Source: VRUE01 sp963737575
GTDB lineage: Bacteria; Actinomycetota; Thermoleophilia; Solirubrobacterales; 70-9
Direction of reading: 5' to 3'
Assembly (NCBI GenBank): GCA_963737575.1
Contig: CAVTTJ010000005.1
Location: 620,001-684,000, forward strand
Length of the DNA: 64,000 nt
Both the position numbers and the translations under genes were made by a program. The notes beneath the pieces are model-generated. The model worked only from the letters and a program-made list of their open reading frames with translations. It was not told the DNA's origin and searched no databases. Shown here piece after piece: positions 1-8,216 of the stretch. Each line of letters begins with the position of its first letter. Within the stretch, counting starts at the first letter, position 1.

Positions 1-132
1 ATCGGCGGCAGGCTCTCGATCAGCGAGCACACCGCGGCCAACCACATTCGCAGCATCCTGCGCAAGACCGAGTCCATTAACCGCACCGAGGCCGCGTCCT
101 ATGCGCATCGCCATGGGCTCGCTTCTCGGTAA
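1..132 (+). CDS. LuxR-type regulator, C-terminal fragment
   Basis: The reading frame enters from the left edge and stops at a TAA at 130-132, so only the last 43 residues are present. They resemble the recognition half of a LuxR/FixJ helix-turn-helix: a Ser-x-His-Thr-Ala-Ala-Asn-His-Ile-Arg stretch followed by the Ile-Leu-Arg-Lys helix and an Arg-Thr-Glu-Ala-Ala tail. In this family that segment binds DNA. The input or receiver domain lies outside the window, so the signal and targets are unknown. The next gene is co-directional after 26 bp. Confidence 0.6.
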   Translation: MGGRLSISEHTAANHIRSILRKTESINRTEAASYAHRHGLASR

Positions 133-158
133 GCCGAAATCCCCGCTACGATCAGCGA

Positions 159-446
159 ATGCCCCTCTACGTCATCGAGCGTAACTTCGCCGATCAGCTG
201 GATCTCAGCGACGAGGACGTGGAGCTGATCGAGGAGATCAACGGCGGGGAGGGAGTCCGCTGGCTGTTCTCCTTCCTCAGTGCAGACCGGCGTCGCACCT
301 ACTGCCTCTATGAGGCACCCTCGCCCGAGGCGATCATGGCCGCCGCCCGCAAGGCGGACGTTCCGGCCGACGCGATCGTCGAGGTCGACGCAGCGACCCC
401 CCAATTCGCGGGTCGCCTCAGCGAGTGGGCCGACGCCGTCGGCTGA
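159..446 (+). CDS. DUF4242 (SCO4226-like, putative nickel-binding) small protein
   Basis: A 95-residue cytoplasmic protein opening with MPLYVIER, with a central Cys-Leu-Tyr-Glu-Ala-Pro segment and the ending typical of DUF4242. This family has a ferredoxin-like fold and includes the nickel-binding Streptomyces protein SCO4226. There is no signal peptide or membrane segment. No clear Shine-Dalgarno precedes the ATG. It lies between a LuxR fragment and an opposing ABC exporter, so context adds nothing. Assignment to the family is from recognition of the sequence pattern; nickel binding here is inferred. Confidence 0.65.
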   Translation: MPLYVIERNFADQLDLSDEDVELIEEINGGEGVRWLFSFLSADRRRTYCLYEAPSPEAIMAAARKADVPADAIVEVDAATPQFAGRLSEWADAVG

Positions 447-492
447 GCTGGTCAGCTGCCGGTGCCTTTCAGTGGATGACGTTCAGCCGGCC

Positions 493-1266
493 CTACCGGG
501 TCTGGACAGGACCGCTGCGGCGATAGACCCCAAGGGCGAGCGTGTAGAAGACGACCAGGATGCCCACCGCCCATGCCAGGGCGGCCCAGAGGTCAGGGCC
601 CGCGGTGCCGTCGGTCAACAGTGAGCGCATGGTTTCGATGATCGGCGTCATCGGCTGGTTTTCGGCAAAGCCCCTGAGCAGCGGCGTCATCGAATCCGTC
701 GGGACGAACGAGGGACTGATGAAGATCAGCAGCAGCAGGATGTAGCTGAAGGCACCGGCGCCCTCGACCGTCTTTGCCAGCAGGCCGAAGAACATGGCCA
801 GCCAGGTGGTGGCGAGGGTGAAGAGGACCAGAAGGCCGCAGAACCCGAGCCAGGCGGCGGCGTTCGCGGCCGGGCGGAACCCGACAAGGAGGGCGACGAT
901 GACCACCAGGAAGCAGGAGAAGAGGGTGGACAGCGTCGAGGACAGGGCCTGCCCGCCCAGGACCGACGAGGGCGTCACCGGCATGGTCCGGAAACGGCTG
1001 ATGATGCCTTTCTGGAGGTCCGTGCTGAGACGCACCGCGGCGTAGGCGATGCCGCTCGCCACCGTCATGATGATGACCCCCGGCGTGATGAAGTCGACGT
1101 AGTCGATCGAGCCGGTCTGCGCACCGAGCGCGCCGCCGAACACGTAGACGAACAACAACAACACGGCGATCGGGGTCAGGACCACCGTGATGATCGTGTC
1201 GACGCTGCGCGTCGTGTGACGGAGGCTTCGCTTCGCCATGATCCAGGTGTCAGTGAGGGACCGCAT
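493..1266 (-). CDS. ABC-2 type (DrrB-like) exporter permease
   Basis: A 257-residue integral membrane protein starting MRSLTDTW at 1266. A cytoplasmic amphipathic N-terminus is followed by about six hydrophobic segments, the first around residues 23-45. Size and layout match the ABC-2 permease family (DrrB, NodJ), which exports drugs, lipids or polysaccharides as a dimer with a separate ATPase. The frame is open further upstream, but that part is the shadow of the ATPase gene. The chosen start overlaps the ATPase stop by 17 bp, which indicates translational coupling. Substrate unknown. Confidence 0.85.
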   Translation of the reverse strand: MRSLTDTWIMAKRSLRHTTRSVDTIITVVLTPIAVLLLFVYVFGGALGAQTGSIDYVDFITPGVIIMTVASGIAYAAVRLSTDLQKGIISRFRTMPVTPSSVLGGQALSSTLSTLFSCFLVVIVALLVGFRPAANAAAWLGFCGLLVLFTLATTWLAMFFGLLAKTVEGAGAFSYILLLLIFISPSFVPTDSMTPLLRGFAENQPMTPIIETMRSLLTDGTAGPDLWAALAWAVGILVVFYTLALGVYRRSGPVQTR

Positions 1267-2266
1267 GTCGGTCCTCCCTCTCATCGTCGAGGATCTTGAA
1301 GAACACGTCGTCCAGCGTTGGGAGGTGACTGGAGAACCCGGTCGGCTCGATCCCCTGGTCGTTGAGCCGGATGAAAATCTCCGCCATCGCGGCCACCGAG
1401 CCGGTGGTGGGGACCACCAGCTTCGAGTCCTCCCGGCTGCCGTCGTGCTGATCGTCGAGAGCCCTCCGCGCCGCGGCCAGCTCCTCCTCCTCGTCAAATT
1501 CCAGCTCGACGAACCCGGTCGGCACCATGGCCTTCAGCTCGTTCGGTGTGCCACCGGCCACGATCCGACCACCGTGGAGGATGGCGATCTGGTCGGCGAG
1601 ATGGTCGGCCTCGTCCAGGTACTGGGTGGTGAGGAAGACCGTGGTCCCGCTATCGACCAGTTGCCGGATGGTCACCCACATCTCGGTCCGGCTCCGGGGG
1701 TCGAGCCCGGTCGTCGGCTCGTCGAAGAAGATGATCGGCGAGTCGCCCACGAGGCTCATGGCGATGTCGAGCCGGCGCCTCATCCCGCCCGAGAAGGTCT
1801 GCAGGCGGCGGTCGGCGGCCTCGTTGAGATCGAACTTCTCGAGCAGGTCGGCCGCGGTCTGCCGAGGATTGGCGACGCGGCGGAGCTCGCCGATCAGCAC
1901 CAGGTTCTCGCGGGCGGTGAGCACGTCGTCCACCGCGGCGAACTGCCCGGTCAGGCTGACCTGTTCGCGGACCCTCGAGGGCTGTTCCGCCACGTCGAAC
2001 CCGGCGACGCGCGCCGTGCCACCGTCGGCCTTGATCAACGTGGTCAGGACGTTGATCGTGGTCGTCTTGCCCGACCCGTTGGCTCCGAGCAGAGCGAAGA
2101 CCGTTCCGCGCCCGACGGTGAATGAGACGTCGTGGAGAACCGGAACCTCCCTGTATCCCTTGACGAGATTTCTCACCTCGATGGCGTTGCCGCGGAGCGC
2201 ACGTCGAGAATGACGAAGGTCATTGCGACCTCCGGCCCGTACTTCGTGAGATTCAGGATGAGCCAT
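1250..2266 (-). CDS. DrrA-type ABC exporter ATP-binding protein
   Basis: A 338-residue ABC ATPase. Visible motifs are Walker A GANGSGKTT, signature SGGMRRRLDIA, Walker B IIFFDEPTTGLDP and a switch region reading TTQYLDEAD. Gln instead of His in the switch is usual in the daunorubicin-resistance DrrA group, so this is a drug/lipid exporter ATPase rather than an importer. The C-terminal 100 residues form the accessory domain typical of the group. The ATG at 2266 is preferred because the frame beyond it runs into the upstream gene. It forms a two-gene operon with the permease downstream. Confidence 0.88.
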   Translation of the reverse strand: MAHPESHEVRAGGRNDLRHSRRALRGNAIEVRNLVKGYREVPVLHDVSFTVGRGTVFALLGANGSGKTTTINVLTTLIKADGGTARVAGFDVAEQPSRVREQVSLTGQFAAVDDVLTARENLVLIGELRRVANPRQTAADLLEKFDLNEAADRRLQTFSGGMRRRLDIAMSLVGDSPIIFFDEPTTGLDPRSRTEMWVTIRQLVDSGTTVFLTTQYLDEADHLADQIAILHGGRIVAGGTPNELKAMVPTGFVELEFDEEEELAAARRALDDQHDGSREDSKLVVPTTGSVAAMAEIFIRLNDQGIEPTGFSSHLPTLDDVFFKILDDEREDRHAVPH

Positions 2267-2330
2267 GTCCCCGCGCCCACATACCCGAAAGCGGGGTAGA
2301 TGGAACCAGTCTGGCTCCCGGCCTTCCGCT

Positions 2331-2618
2331 CTAGGTGAGTGAGCGCTGCGCCTTGATCTCGCAGAGGTCGACCGAGGCCCGCGAGCCGGGCGTATCGGAC
2401 GCATTCATCTGCTCGAAGACCGCATTGGCGTCGCGCATCTTCTCCTCCGTCTCGAAGTAGGCGACGAAGATCGCGGTTCCCTGCGACTCATCGAAGAACA
2501 GCTCGAACCCGGTTGAGTCGACGCCGGGTGGCGGCCCCTCCTCGCTTTCGACCTGGGAGACGATCTGCGATATCCGCTCGGCGGTCACGTCGCTGAATCT
2601 CACGACACGTGCGTGCAT
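2331..2618 (-). CDS. small hypothetical protein, dimeric alpha/beta-barrel type
   Basis: A 95-residue cytoplasmic protein, mixed alpha/beta, with the pattern of antibiotic-biosynthesis-monooxygenase-like (ferredoxin-like) folds: an N-terminal strand MHARVVRF, an acidic helix, then a Gly-Thr-Ala-Ile-Phe-Val-Ala-Tyr-Phe strand and a final helix. No catalytic residue can be named. It lies 64 bp upstream of the ABC exporter on the same strand and could be cotranscribed with it. Function unknown. A GGAGGAA Shine-Dalgarno lies just upstream of the ATG at 2618. Confidence 0.6.
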   Translation of the reverse strand: MHARVVRFSDVTAERISQIVSQVESEEGPPPGVDSTGFELFFDESQGTAIFVAYFETEEKMRDANAVFEQMNASDTPGSRASVDLCEIKAQRSLT

Positions 2619-2667
2619 GGGTTCCTCCTGGATGTGGGGACTGGTCCCGCGATCCTATGCGCTGACT

Positions 2668-3678
2668 TCACTGCGGCAGCGTCCGCGGAAGCCCGAAGTA
2701 GGGCAGGACGCCGATGTCGCCGAAGCGGGTGAGGACGCTGATCTCCCTGTCGTCCATGGTCAGCACGAAGAGGCCACCCGCCCGGGCGATGCCCGTGTTG
2801 GGGTCGTTCACGTAGTAGGCGAACGCCGGTTGGCCGTTGGCCCGAGTCGGCACGACCCGCATCCGGCCTCCGCTTCGCCAGATCCTCCGGCTGCGGAGGA
2901 ACTCGGCGATCGCCGCCCGCCCCTGGTACTCGTGAGGCTCGGGCGGCATCCGGATCCAGGCATCCTCCTTCAGCAGCGCCACGAGAGCGTCGATGTCGCC
3001 TCGCTCGACGGCGTCGCCGACGCGGGAGAGAAGCGCCCGCTGAGCCGGTGAGTCGGGCAGGCTGACCCCGTCCGGGTGCGCCGGCAGCGCCTCTATCGCC
3101 GCCCGCGCACGCTGCAGGGCGCTGTTGACAGACGCCTCGGTCGTGTCGAGCATCTCGGCGACCTCGGCGGCGCGATATCCGAGCACGTCGCGCATCACCA
3201 GCACCGCGCGCTGTTGGGGCGGCATCCGCTGCAGGCCGGCCACGAAGGCGAGGCCGACGGCCTCCTTGGTCTCATAGCGGGCCTCGGGGCCCTCGGAGCG
3301 GTCGGGCAGGCCGTCGAGCAGGGAGTCGGGATACGGCTGCAGCCAGATCGGCTCTCCCCAGCGGGTCGGCTCCGGAGCGTCCGCCAGGGGGTCACCGGCA
3401 TTCACGGTCTGTGGCCTCCGGCCGCCGTCGCGCAGCGCGTTCAGGCAGCGGTTCGTCGCGATCCGGTAGAGCCAGGTCCGCAGCGAGGACCGGCCCTCGA
3501 ACTCGGCCAGCGCCCGCCAGGCGGCGAGAAGGGCCTCCTGGACCATGTCCTCGGCATCCTGGACCGACCCGAGGATCCGGTAGCAATGCACCTGCAGCTC
3601 GCGGCGGTGGGGATCGGTCAGCGCGCGGAAGGCGTCCTCGTCGCCCGCCCGGGCTCGCTCCAGCGTCGCCTCGCTCAC
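2668..3678 (-). CDS. ECF sigma-70 factor with SnoaL-like C-terminal domain
   Basis: A 336-residue ECF sigma factor. Region 2 lies around residues 5-75 (DAEDMVQEALLAAWRAL and a RTWLYRIATNRCLNALRD helix), region 4 around 145-195 (MPPQQRAVLVMRDVLGY, then the helix-turn-helix), and a SnoaL-like/NTF2-like domain fills the C-terminal third. Members of this SigG/SigX5-type group lack a classical anti-sigma factor, and the C-terminal domain is thought to regulate activity. I prefer the GTG at 3678: it begins SEATLERARAGDEDAF like family members and has a GGAAG element upstream. ATGs at 3717 and 3753 are possible. Confidence 0.88.
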   Translation of the reverse strand: MSEATLERARAGDEDAFRALTDPHRRELQVHCYRILGSVQDAEDMVQEALLAAWRALAEFEGRSSLRTWLYRIATNRCLNALRDGGRRPQTVNAGDPLADAPEPTRWGEPIWLQPYPDSLLDGLPDRSEGPEARYETKEAVGLAFVAGLQRMPPQQRAVLVMRDVLGYRAAEVAEMLDTTEASVNSALQRARAAIEALPAHPDGVSLPDSPAQRALLSRVGDAVERGDIDALVALLKEDAWIRMPPEPHEYQGRAAIAEFLRSRRIWRSGGRMRVVPTRANGQPAFAYYVNDPNTGIARAGGLFVLTMDDREISVLTRFGDIGVLPYFGLPRTLPQ

Positions 3679-3833
3679 GGCTTGATTCTTCCAAGGTCTC
3701 CTGGTCTCCTCTTGCATGTACAGGGTGGGACACCGGCGCGGCGCGAAATTCATCGCTGAGTTCGGTCGGGTGGCCGTGTCGATACCGGCGTGATCTCAAA
3801 ACAGAGATGGGTCACCGAAAGGAGTCGATGACG

Positions 3834-4121
3834 ATGTCGCACACAGTGGTCCGCTACAGAGTCAGGGCGGGCGCCGAGGAGCAGAATGCGGAGCTGGTCA
3901 AGAACGTCTATCGGGAGCTGGCCGAGCTGCCTCCTGACGGCTTCCGGTACGCCACATACCGCCTCGAGGACGGCAGGACCTTTGTCCATGTCGCCGAGTG
4001 GGAGGGTGACTTCCCGCTGACGGACGCGCCGGCCTTCCGCGAGTTCCGGGCCGGGCTCGGCGATCGTTGTGAGTGGGGGCCGGCCGTGAGTGAGGCCGAG
4101 CTGGTCGGCCGGTTCGGCTAG
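3834..4121 (+). CDS. small hypothetical protein, possible ferredoxin-like fold
   Basis: A 95-residue protein beginning MSHTVVRYRV. It alternates strands and helices as in small dimeric alpha/beta-barrel proteins (Thr-Phe-Val-His-Val-Ala-Glu-Trp strand, acidic helix near the end). A GAAAGGAG element at 3817-3824 lies 9 bp from the ATG at 3834 and only 3 bp from the alternative ATG at 3828, so 3834 is preferred. It diverges from the sigma factor gene and could be a target of it. Its last four bases overlap the end of the convergent gene. No function can be assigned. Confidence 0.6.
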   Translation: MSHTVVRYRVRAGAEEQNAELVKNVYRELAELPPDGFRYATYRLEDGRTFVHVAEWEGDFPLTDAPAFREFRAGLGDRCEWGPAVSEAELVGRFG

Positions 4122-4627
4122 TCGCTGCCCTCCCCGGCCGCTGCCTCGATCTCGCGCCTCAGCTCCTCCGCGTCGGCGTCGATTTCCTTCTCGATCAGCT
4201 TTTCGGCTCGGTTCAGCGTCTTTTCGAGCTGCTCCTGCATCTTCGACTCGCCGAAGACGATCACGGCGGCGCTGCCGGCTTCGAGCTCCTCCCCGAGGTC
4301 CTTCAGGTCCCCGCGGGAGATCCCTCCGGTCAGGTGCCCCGCGAGGCCGCCGGCACCGGCGCCGACGATCGCGGTGCCGATGATCGAAGGGGGAAAGATG
4401 ATTCCGACCAGCGCGCCTACGGCCGCGCCGGTCCAGGCACCGTGCTGAGTCGGCTTCTCAGTCTTCGTCACCCTGACCTTGCCGTCCTCTTCCCGGCGGA
4501 TCACGGCGGAGTCGAAGGTCCCGATCGCCCCGGCGGCGTGAAGGTCGAACACGAGCTCGTAGTCGGCCTCGGCATCGCCTATGTCGTCGTAGATCGCTGC
4601 GTAGAGGAATACCGGCCGGTCGGACAT
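4118..4627 (-). CDS. DUF1269-family membrane-associated protein
   Basis: A 169-residue protein. The N-terminal half is soluble (MSDRPVFLYAAIYDDIGDAE). A glycine/alanine-rich hydrophobic hairpin follows around residues 65-100 (Gly-Ala-Ala-Val-Gly-Ala-Leu-Val-Gly-Ile), then a charged helical tail ending in an acidic coiled segment. This is the DUF1269 layout, a family of unknown role found in stress-related loci of actinobacteria and proteobacteria. GAAAGGAA precedes the ATG at 4627 with good spacing. It converges with the preceding gene and is divergent from the DUF202 gene. Confidence 0.75.
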   Translation of the reverse strand: MSDRPVFLYAAIYDDIGDAEADYELVFDLHAAGAIGTFDSAVIRREEDGKVRVTKTEKPTQHGAWTGAAVGALVGIIFPPSIIGTAIVGAGAGGLAGHLTGGISRGDLKDLGEELEAGSAAVIVFGESKMQEQLEKTLNRAEKLIEKEIDADAEELRREIEAAAGEGSD

Positions 4628-4710
4628 GGGTTCCTTTCGATGGGTGCGAGGGGTCGTTCCCCGGTGACCGTATCGTCTGCGATCGGAAATCCTTAGGCTT
4701 GCTGTCGGCG

Positions 4711-5079
4711 ATGGATGCCGGGCCGCAGAGAGGAGATCGCGTTGAAGACGCGACCCGCCGCACCCGCCTGGCGGGGGAGCGGACCGAGTTGGCATGGTGG
4801 CGCACGGGTTTCGCGGCGCTCGCGGTCGGGCTCGGCGTCGGGCGCGTCGTTCCCGGCCTCGACAACAGCTCCTCGAGCTGGCCCTATGTGGTCGTCGGGG
4901 TCTGCTTCGCCCTCTACGGCGTCGTCGTGATCGCCTACGGCAGCTATCGCCGCGCAGCTGTCGACCGGGCGCTTGCCCTGGGCCGCTTTCCCGAGAGCTC
5001 GACCGGGCCGCATACCGCGCTCGCGCTCGCCGGGGTCGCGCTCGGTTTGTTGACGGCGGTGCTGATCGCCGTCGATTGA
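4711..5079 (+). CDS. DUF202 (YidH-type) inner-membrane protein
   Basis: A 122-residue membrane protein. The N-terminal motif Arg-Thr-Arg-Leu-Ala-x-Glu-Arg-Thr-x-Leu-Ala-Trp-x-Arg-Thr-Gly is the DUF202 signature, and three transmembrane segments follow (about residues 28-45, 55-75 and 100-120). The family's function is unknown. The ATG at 4711 is taken as start; a TTG four codons earlier is possible and neither has an obvious Shine-Dalgarno. It leads a short series of co-directional small genes (DUF6325, SHOCT) that often occur together in actinobacteria. Confidence 0.72.
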   Translation: MDAGPQRGDRVEDATRRTRLAGERTELAWWRTGFAALAVGLGVGRVVPGLDNSSSSWPYVVVGVCFALYGVVVIAYGSYRRAAVDRALALGRFPESSTGPHTALALAGVALGLLTAVLIAVD

Positions 5080-5136
5080 CCAAACGCCGATAGGGTCCCG
5101 GTCAACAGGGACGAAACTGAGATCGAAGGGAGCTGT

Positions 5137-5580
5137 ATGGGCACGGATGAGATCGAGGAGATGGGGCCGGTCGACTACCTGTTGGTCGAGTGGCCGGGAC
5201 GCCAGCCCCATGGCGAGGTTGCCCCCTATTTGATCGACCTGGTGGACCGGGGCCTGATCCGCGTCCTCGACCTCGCGGTCATCGCAAAGGGGGAGGACGG
5301 CACGGTCGCGCGAATCGAGATCTCAGACGTCGGCGGCGAGGTGGAGGAGTTCGCGGCCTTCGAAGGGGCATCCTCCGGTCTGCTCTCAGACGAGGACACC
5401 TCGGAGGCGGGCTCGGCCCTGGAGCCCGGGACCTCGGCGGCTCTTCTCGTCTACGAGAATCGCTGGGCGGGGCCCTTCGCCGCCGCGGTCCGCCGCTCGG
5501 GCGGGCAGCTGGTCGCCAGCGGCCGCATACCGATTCAGTCGATCCTCGCCGCCCTGGATGCGGTCGAGGAAACTTCCTAG
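5137..5580 (+). CDS. DUF6325 family protein
   Basis: A 147-residue soluble acidic protein. The opening MGPVDYLLVEWPG and the following arrangement (a Leu-Val-Asp-Arg-Gly-Leu-Ile-Arg-Val-Leu-Asp strand, an acidic middle, then Leu-Val-Tyr-Glu-Asn-Arg-Trp-Ala) match DUF6325, a group I know as paired with SHOCT-domain proteins in actinobacteria. Biochemical role unknown. GAAGGGAG lies just upstream of the ATG at 5137. It is followed after 16 bp by the SHOCT gene, so the two are probably cotranscribed. Confidence 0.75.
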   Translation: MGTDEIEEMGPVDYLLVEWPGRQPHGEVAPYLIDLVDRGLIRVLDLAVIAKGEDGTVARIEISDVGGEVEEFAAFEGASSGLLSDEDTSEAGSALEPGTSAALLVYENRWAGPFAAAVRRSGGQLVASGRIPIQSILAALDAVEETS

Positions 5581-5596
5581 AGAAGGAGGAATAACC

Positions 5597-5869
5597 ATGC
5601 CCGGATTGCTTCGTGGAGTCGCGCGGACGGCGGTGATCGCCGGAACCGCCACGACGGTGAGCAACCGCGTTTCGCGCCGCCAGGGACAGCGCTGGCAGGC
5701 CCAGGAAGAAGAGCAGATGCAGCAGCAGGCGGCTCCGGCTCCGCCGGCTCAGGCCCAGCCGGAAAAGTCCACGGTCGACCAGCTGAAGGAGCTGGGCGAA
5801 CTGAAAACGCAGGGCATCCTCACCGAGGAGGAGTTCGCGGCCCAGAAGGCGAAGATCCTCGGCGCCTGA
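5597..5869 (+). CDS. SHOCT-domain small protein
   Basis: A 90-residue protein. The N-terminal 25 residues are hydrophobic to basic and could contact the membrane. A Gln/Pro/Ala-rich linker follows, and the C-terminal 30 residues form a SHOCT domain (Leu-Lys-Glu-Leu-Gly-Glu-Leu-Lys then Gly-Ile-Leu-Thr-Glu-Glu-Glu-Phe). SHOCT is a short helical hairpin used for oligomerisation, often at protein termini. A strong AGAAGGAGGA ribosome site lies 6 bp before the ATG. Probably acts with the DUF6325 protein immediately upstream. Confidence 0.85.
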   Translation: MPGLLRGVARTAVIAGTATTVSNRVSRRQGQRWQAQEEEQMQQQAAPAPPAQAQPEKSTVDQLKELGELKTQGILTEEEFAAQKAKILGA

Positions 5870-5986
5870 GGGGCTTCACCACCCTTTTCCCAATGGTTCA
5901 CATCTGATTCGGCCTCCGGATGGAGGATCCCGTCGCCCCGCCGACGGCGCGGGGGAGACGCGTCAACGATCCGAGGAGGACCGGAG

Positions 5987-7300
5987 TTGGGTGCCGAAAA
6001 GAAATCGAGGTCGGCCGTGCGCGCCGCGCTGCTCGTCGCCGCAATCGCAACCGCGCTGGGCATCGCCAGTATCGGCGCTCCAGATGCATCGGCGTCGCTC
6101 GATTGCGGCGGGTCGGCGGTCGAGGGAGGCGGTTCCTCGGTGCAGGAACTCGCTCAGGAAAGCCTCTGGCGTCCCGGCTTCAATGGACCCGGCGGCGTTT
6201 GCCCGGGCGGGCCGTCGATCGCCCACACCGCGGGCGCATGGAGCGACGGCTGCGAACCGGGTCATATCGACACCGATTTCACCTTCATCGAGACCGACAG
6301 CCCGCCCGATGCGGCGGAAATGAAATGCATCGAAGAAGCCGCCGACGGCGCGAATGTGATCGTCACCCCCGTCGCCTCGACGTCGATTGCGATTGTCGCC
6401 AACCCGCCCACGGGTTGCGAATTCTCCGAAGAAACCGGGATCACCAACCTCGATCTCCAGAAGGTGTTCCGTGGCAACCTGAGGACGTGGGCGAGCCTGG
6501 AAACGACCCAGGGCACCTGCAACTCGCCGATCAGGCGCGTCGTGCCCGGGGACGCATCCGGCGTGACGTCCCAGTTCAAGACCTACCTCTCGAGGATGAA
6601 CGGGGGCAAACAGCCCTGCGTCGGAAAGACCTGGCTCGAATTGCGGTCGTCGAGTGGGTGGCCGAGCCCCAACGTCGAATGGCCGGAAGAATGCGCCGGC
6701 AACAAACTGAGCCCCGTGGTCCGGGCCGACGCAAACGGCGGCGGGTCGGTGGTGACGAAGGCGAACGAAACCGACGGTGGGATCGGATACGTCGCGACGC
6801 CCGAGCTCAAGGCCAGCACCGCCACCGAAAACCTGGTCGGCGCCTCGATGCAGAACAACGGCAAGACGAGCTCAGCGGCGGCCAACTACGCCGCGCCGGA
6901 GGTCGGCACCGCGGCCAATTGCTCGGCGACCCCGTTCTTCGTCCCGCTGAACACGCGGCCGATCCATTTCTGGGCTACCGGAATCAGCGTCGACTGGTCC
7001 AACACCTCCGGCGTCTTCCCGAACGTCGGCGGCGGCGGGTACCCGCTGTGCACCCTGACCTACATCCTGACCCTGCGCGGGATGAGCCTGGTGAACGCGG
7101 GCCAGGTCGCGCCCGAACCGCAGCCGTTCACGATCGGGCAGTACACCACGACCAACGACTTCGTCCACGAATACATCGTCCGGCCGGCCGGCCAGGCGGA
7201 ACTCGAGACGGAGTACTACTCGCCGCTGCCGGCTGCCGGCGTCGACTGGCTCGACGTCGTCTCAGCCGCGGTGTTCTCAGCATCGAAGACCAGCTGGTAG
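5987..7300 (+). CDS. secreted PstS-like substrate-binding-domain protein
   Basis: A 437-residue exported protein. The signal peptide covers about residues 10-37 (Ala-Ala-Leu-Leu-Val-Ala-Ala-Ile core, cleavage near Ala-Ser-Ala). The body has PBP-type features: Gly-Gly-Ser-Ser-Val-Gln near the N-terminus, a segment on a Phe-Arg-Gly-Asn-Leu-x-x-Trp motif as in PstS, and Gly-Gly-Ile-Gly-Tyr-Val. Many cysteines suggest disulfides. The start is a TTG at 5987, 6 bp after GAGGAGGA. No transporter genes lie nearby, so it may be a free scavenger or surface protein. Glutamate is mostly GAA (I count 20 GAA, 6 GAG), unlike neighbouring genes. Confidence 0.7.
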   Translation: MGAEKKSRSAVRAALLVAAIATALGIASIGAPDASASLDCGGSAVEGGGSSVQELAQESLWRPGFNGPGGVCPGGPSIAHTAGAWSDGCEPGHIDTDFTFIETDSPPDAAEMKCIEEAADGANVIVTPVASTSIAIVANPPTGCEFSEETGITNLDLQKVFRGNLRTWASLETTQGTCNSPIRRVVPGDASGVTSQFKTYLSRMNGGKQPCVGKTWLELRSSSGWPSPNVEWPEECAGNKLSPVVRADANGGGSVVTKANETDGGIGYVATPELKASTATENLVGASMQNNGKTSSAAANYAAPEVGTAANCSATPFFVPLNTRPIHFWATGISVDWSNTSGVFPNVGGGGYPLCTLTYILTLRGMSLVNAGQVAPEPQPFTIGQYTTTNDFVHEYIVRPAGQAELETEYYSPLPAAGVDWLDVVSAAVFSASKTSW

Positions 7301-7310
7301 CGATCGCTCC

Positions 7311-7676
7311 CTAGCCGAACTGGCGGTTGTACTCGTCGGTCAGCGCCGCGAGACAGCCCGCGAAGGCTCCATGCCGCGCGGGTTCCTCGTAGCGCTCGTA
7401 CGTCGCTTCTTCGGCGACGACGTCGAGCCGCGGGCCCCCCTCGTCGTGATAGAGCCGGACGTTCCTCGGCGCCTCCCTGGCGCACGAGAAGTAGCTGTGT
7501 TCGCAGGCGGCCGCGGTCGAGCCCGAAAAGGCGGCGCAGGTTTCCGCCAGCGAGCTCGTGCTCGTTCTCGGCGGGGCGTGGCCGAGCGAGTCCGAGGTTC
7601 CGCCGGCGGAGCCCCCGCATCCGGAGAGCGCGAGGAGGCCGGCGACGGCCATCAGCACCGGGAGGGCTCGCTGCAT
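7311..7676 (-). CDS. hypothetical lipoprotein
   Basis: A 121-residue protein with a lipoprotein signal: a short basic start, a hydrophobic core and the lipobox Leu-Ser-Gly-Cys at residues 17-20, so the mature protein should be lipid-anchored on the outer face of the membrane. The mature part is short, acidic and contains four further cysteines (Cys-Ala-Ala-Phe, Cys-Glu-His, Cys-Ala-Arg, Cys-Leu-Ala) that could form two disulfides. No family was recognised. It converges with the PstS-like gene, 10 bp between stops. Confidence 0.65.
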   Translation of the reverse strand: MQRALPVLMAVAGLLALSGCGGSAGGTSDSLGHAPPRTSTSSLAETCAAFSGSTAAACEHSYFSCAREAPRNVRLYHDEGGPRLDVVAEEATYERYEEPARHGAFAGCLAALTDEYNRQFG

Positions 7677-7695
7677 GATTCGGGAGTCCTGGCGT

Positions 7696-8106
7696 CTAGG
7701 CGGAGCGCTCGAGCACCACGACCGGGATCTGGCGGGTCGTGTTGCGCTGGTAGGCGTCGTAGTCGGGCCACTCAGCGGTCATCGTCCGCCACAGCGCCGG
7801 CTTCTCCTCGGCGTCGGCGGTCCGGGCGTGGGCCCTGAAGCGGTCGCCCTTGATCTGGACCTCGACGTCGGGGTCCTCGCTGAGGTTCAGGTACCAGGCG
7901 GGCGGCGCGTCCGAGCCGCCCTTCGAGGCGACGACCGCGTAGGCGTCATCGCCGTAGGGGGCGTAGATGAGCGGGGTGGTCCGCTCCTCGCCGGACCTGC
8001 GCCCCTTCGTCGTCAGCAGCAGGGTGCTCGACCCCTTCTCCCAGTCGTGTCCCTCAGCGCCGTCGGTCGCCCGGTAACGGTCGACGTGTTCCTGGCCGAA
8101 GAGCAT
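7696..8106 (-). CDS. F420-dependent nitroreductase (DDN) family protein
   Basis: A 136-residue split-barrel protein of the deazaflavin-dependent nitroreductase family. Typical elements are Leu-Leu-Leu-Thr-Thr-Lys-Gly-Arg-Arg-Ser-Gly-Glu near residue 30, then Thr-Pro-Leu-Ile-Tyr, Ala-Val-Val-Ala-Ser-Lys-Gly-Gly and Pro-x-Trp-Tyr-Leu-Asn-Leu. These proteins use F420H2 to reduce diverse substrates; the physiological substrate is unknown here. The start at 8106 (MLFGQEHV) gives the family's usual length, and the longer frame upstream lacks homology-like character. It implies F420 biosynthesis elsewhere in the genome. Confidence 0.85.
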   Translation of the reverse strand: MLFGQEHVDRYRATDGAEGHDWEKGSSTLLLTTKGRRSGEERTTPLIYAPYGDDAYAVVASKGGSDAPPAWYLNLSEDPDVEVQIKGDRFRAHARTADAEEKPALWRTMTAEWPDYDAYQRNTTRQIPVVVLERSA

Positions 8107-8216
8107 GATCCGAATGCTAGGCAATCGAGTCCGCCGGCTTCGGTGCCTCCTCCGTTCAGGAACGCTCAAGGCCGTCGAATAGGGTCGGTTCGACATTCCA
8201 AACCAAAGGAGAGACG

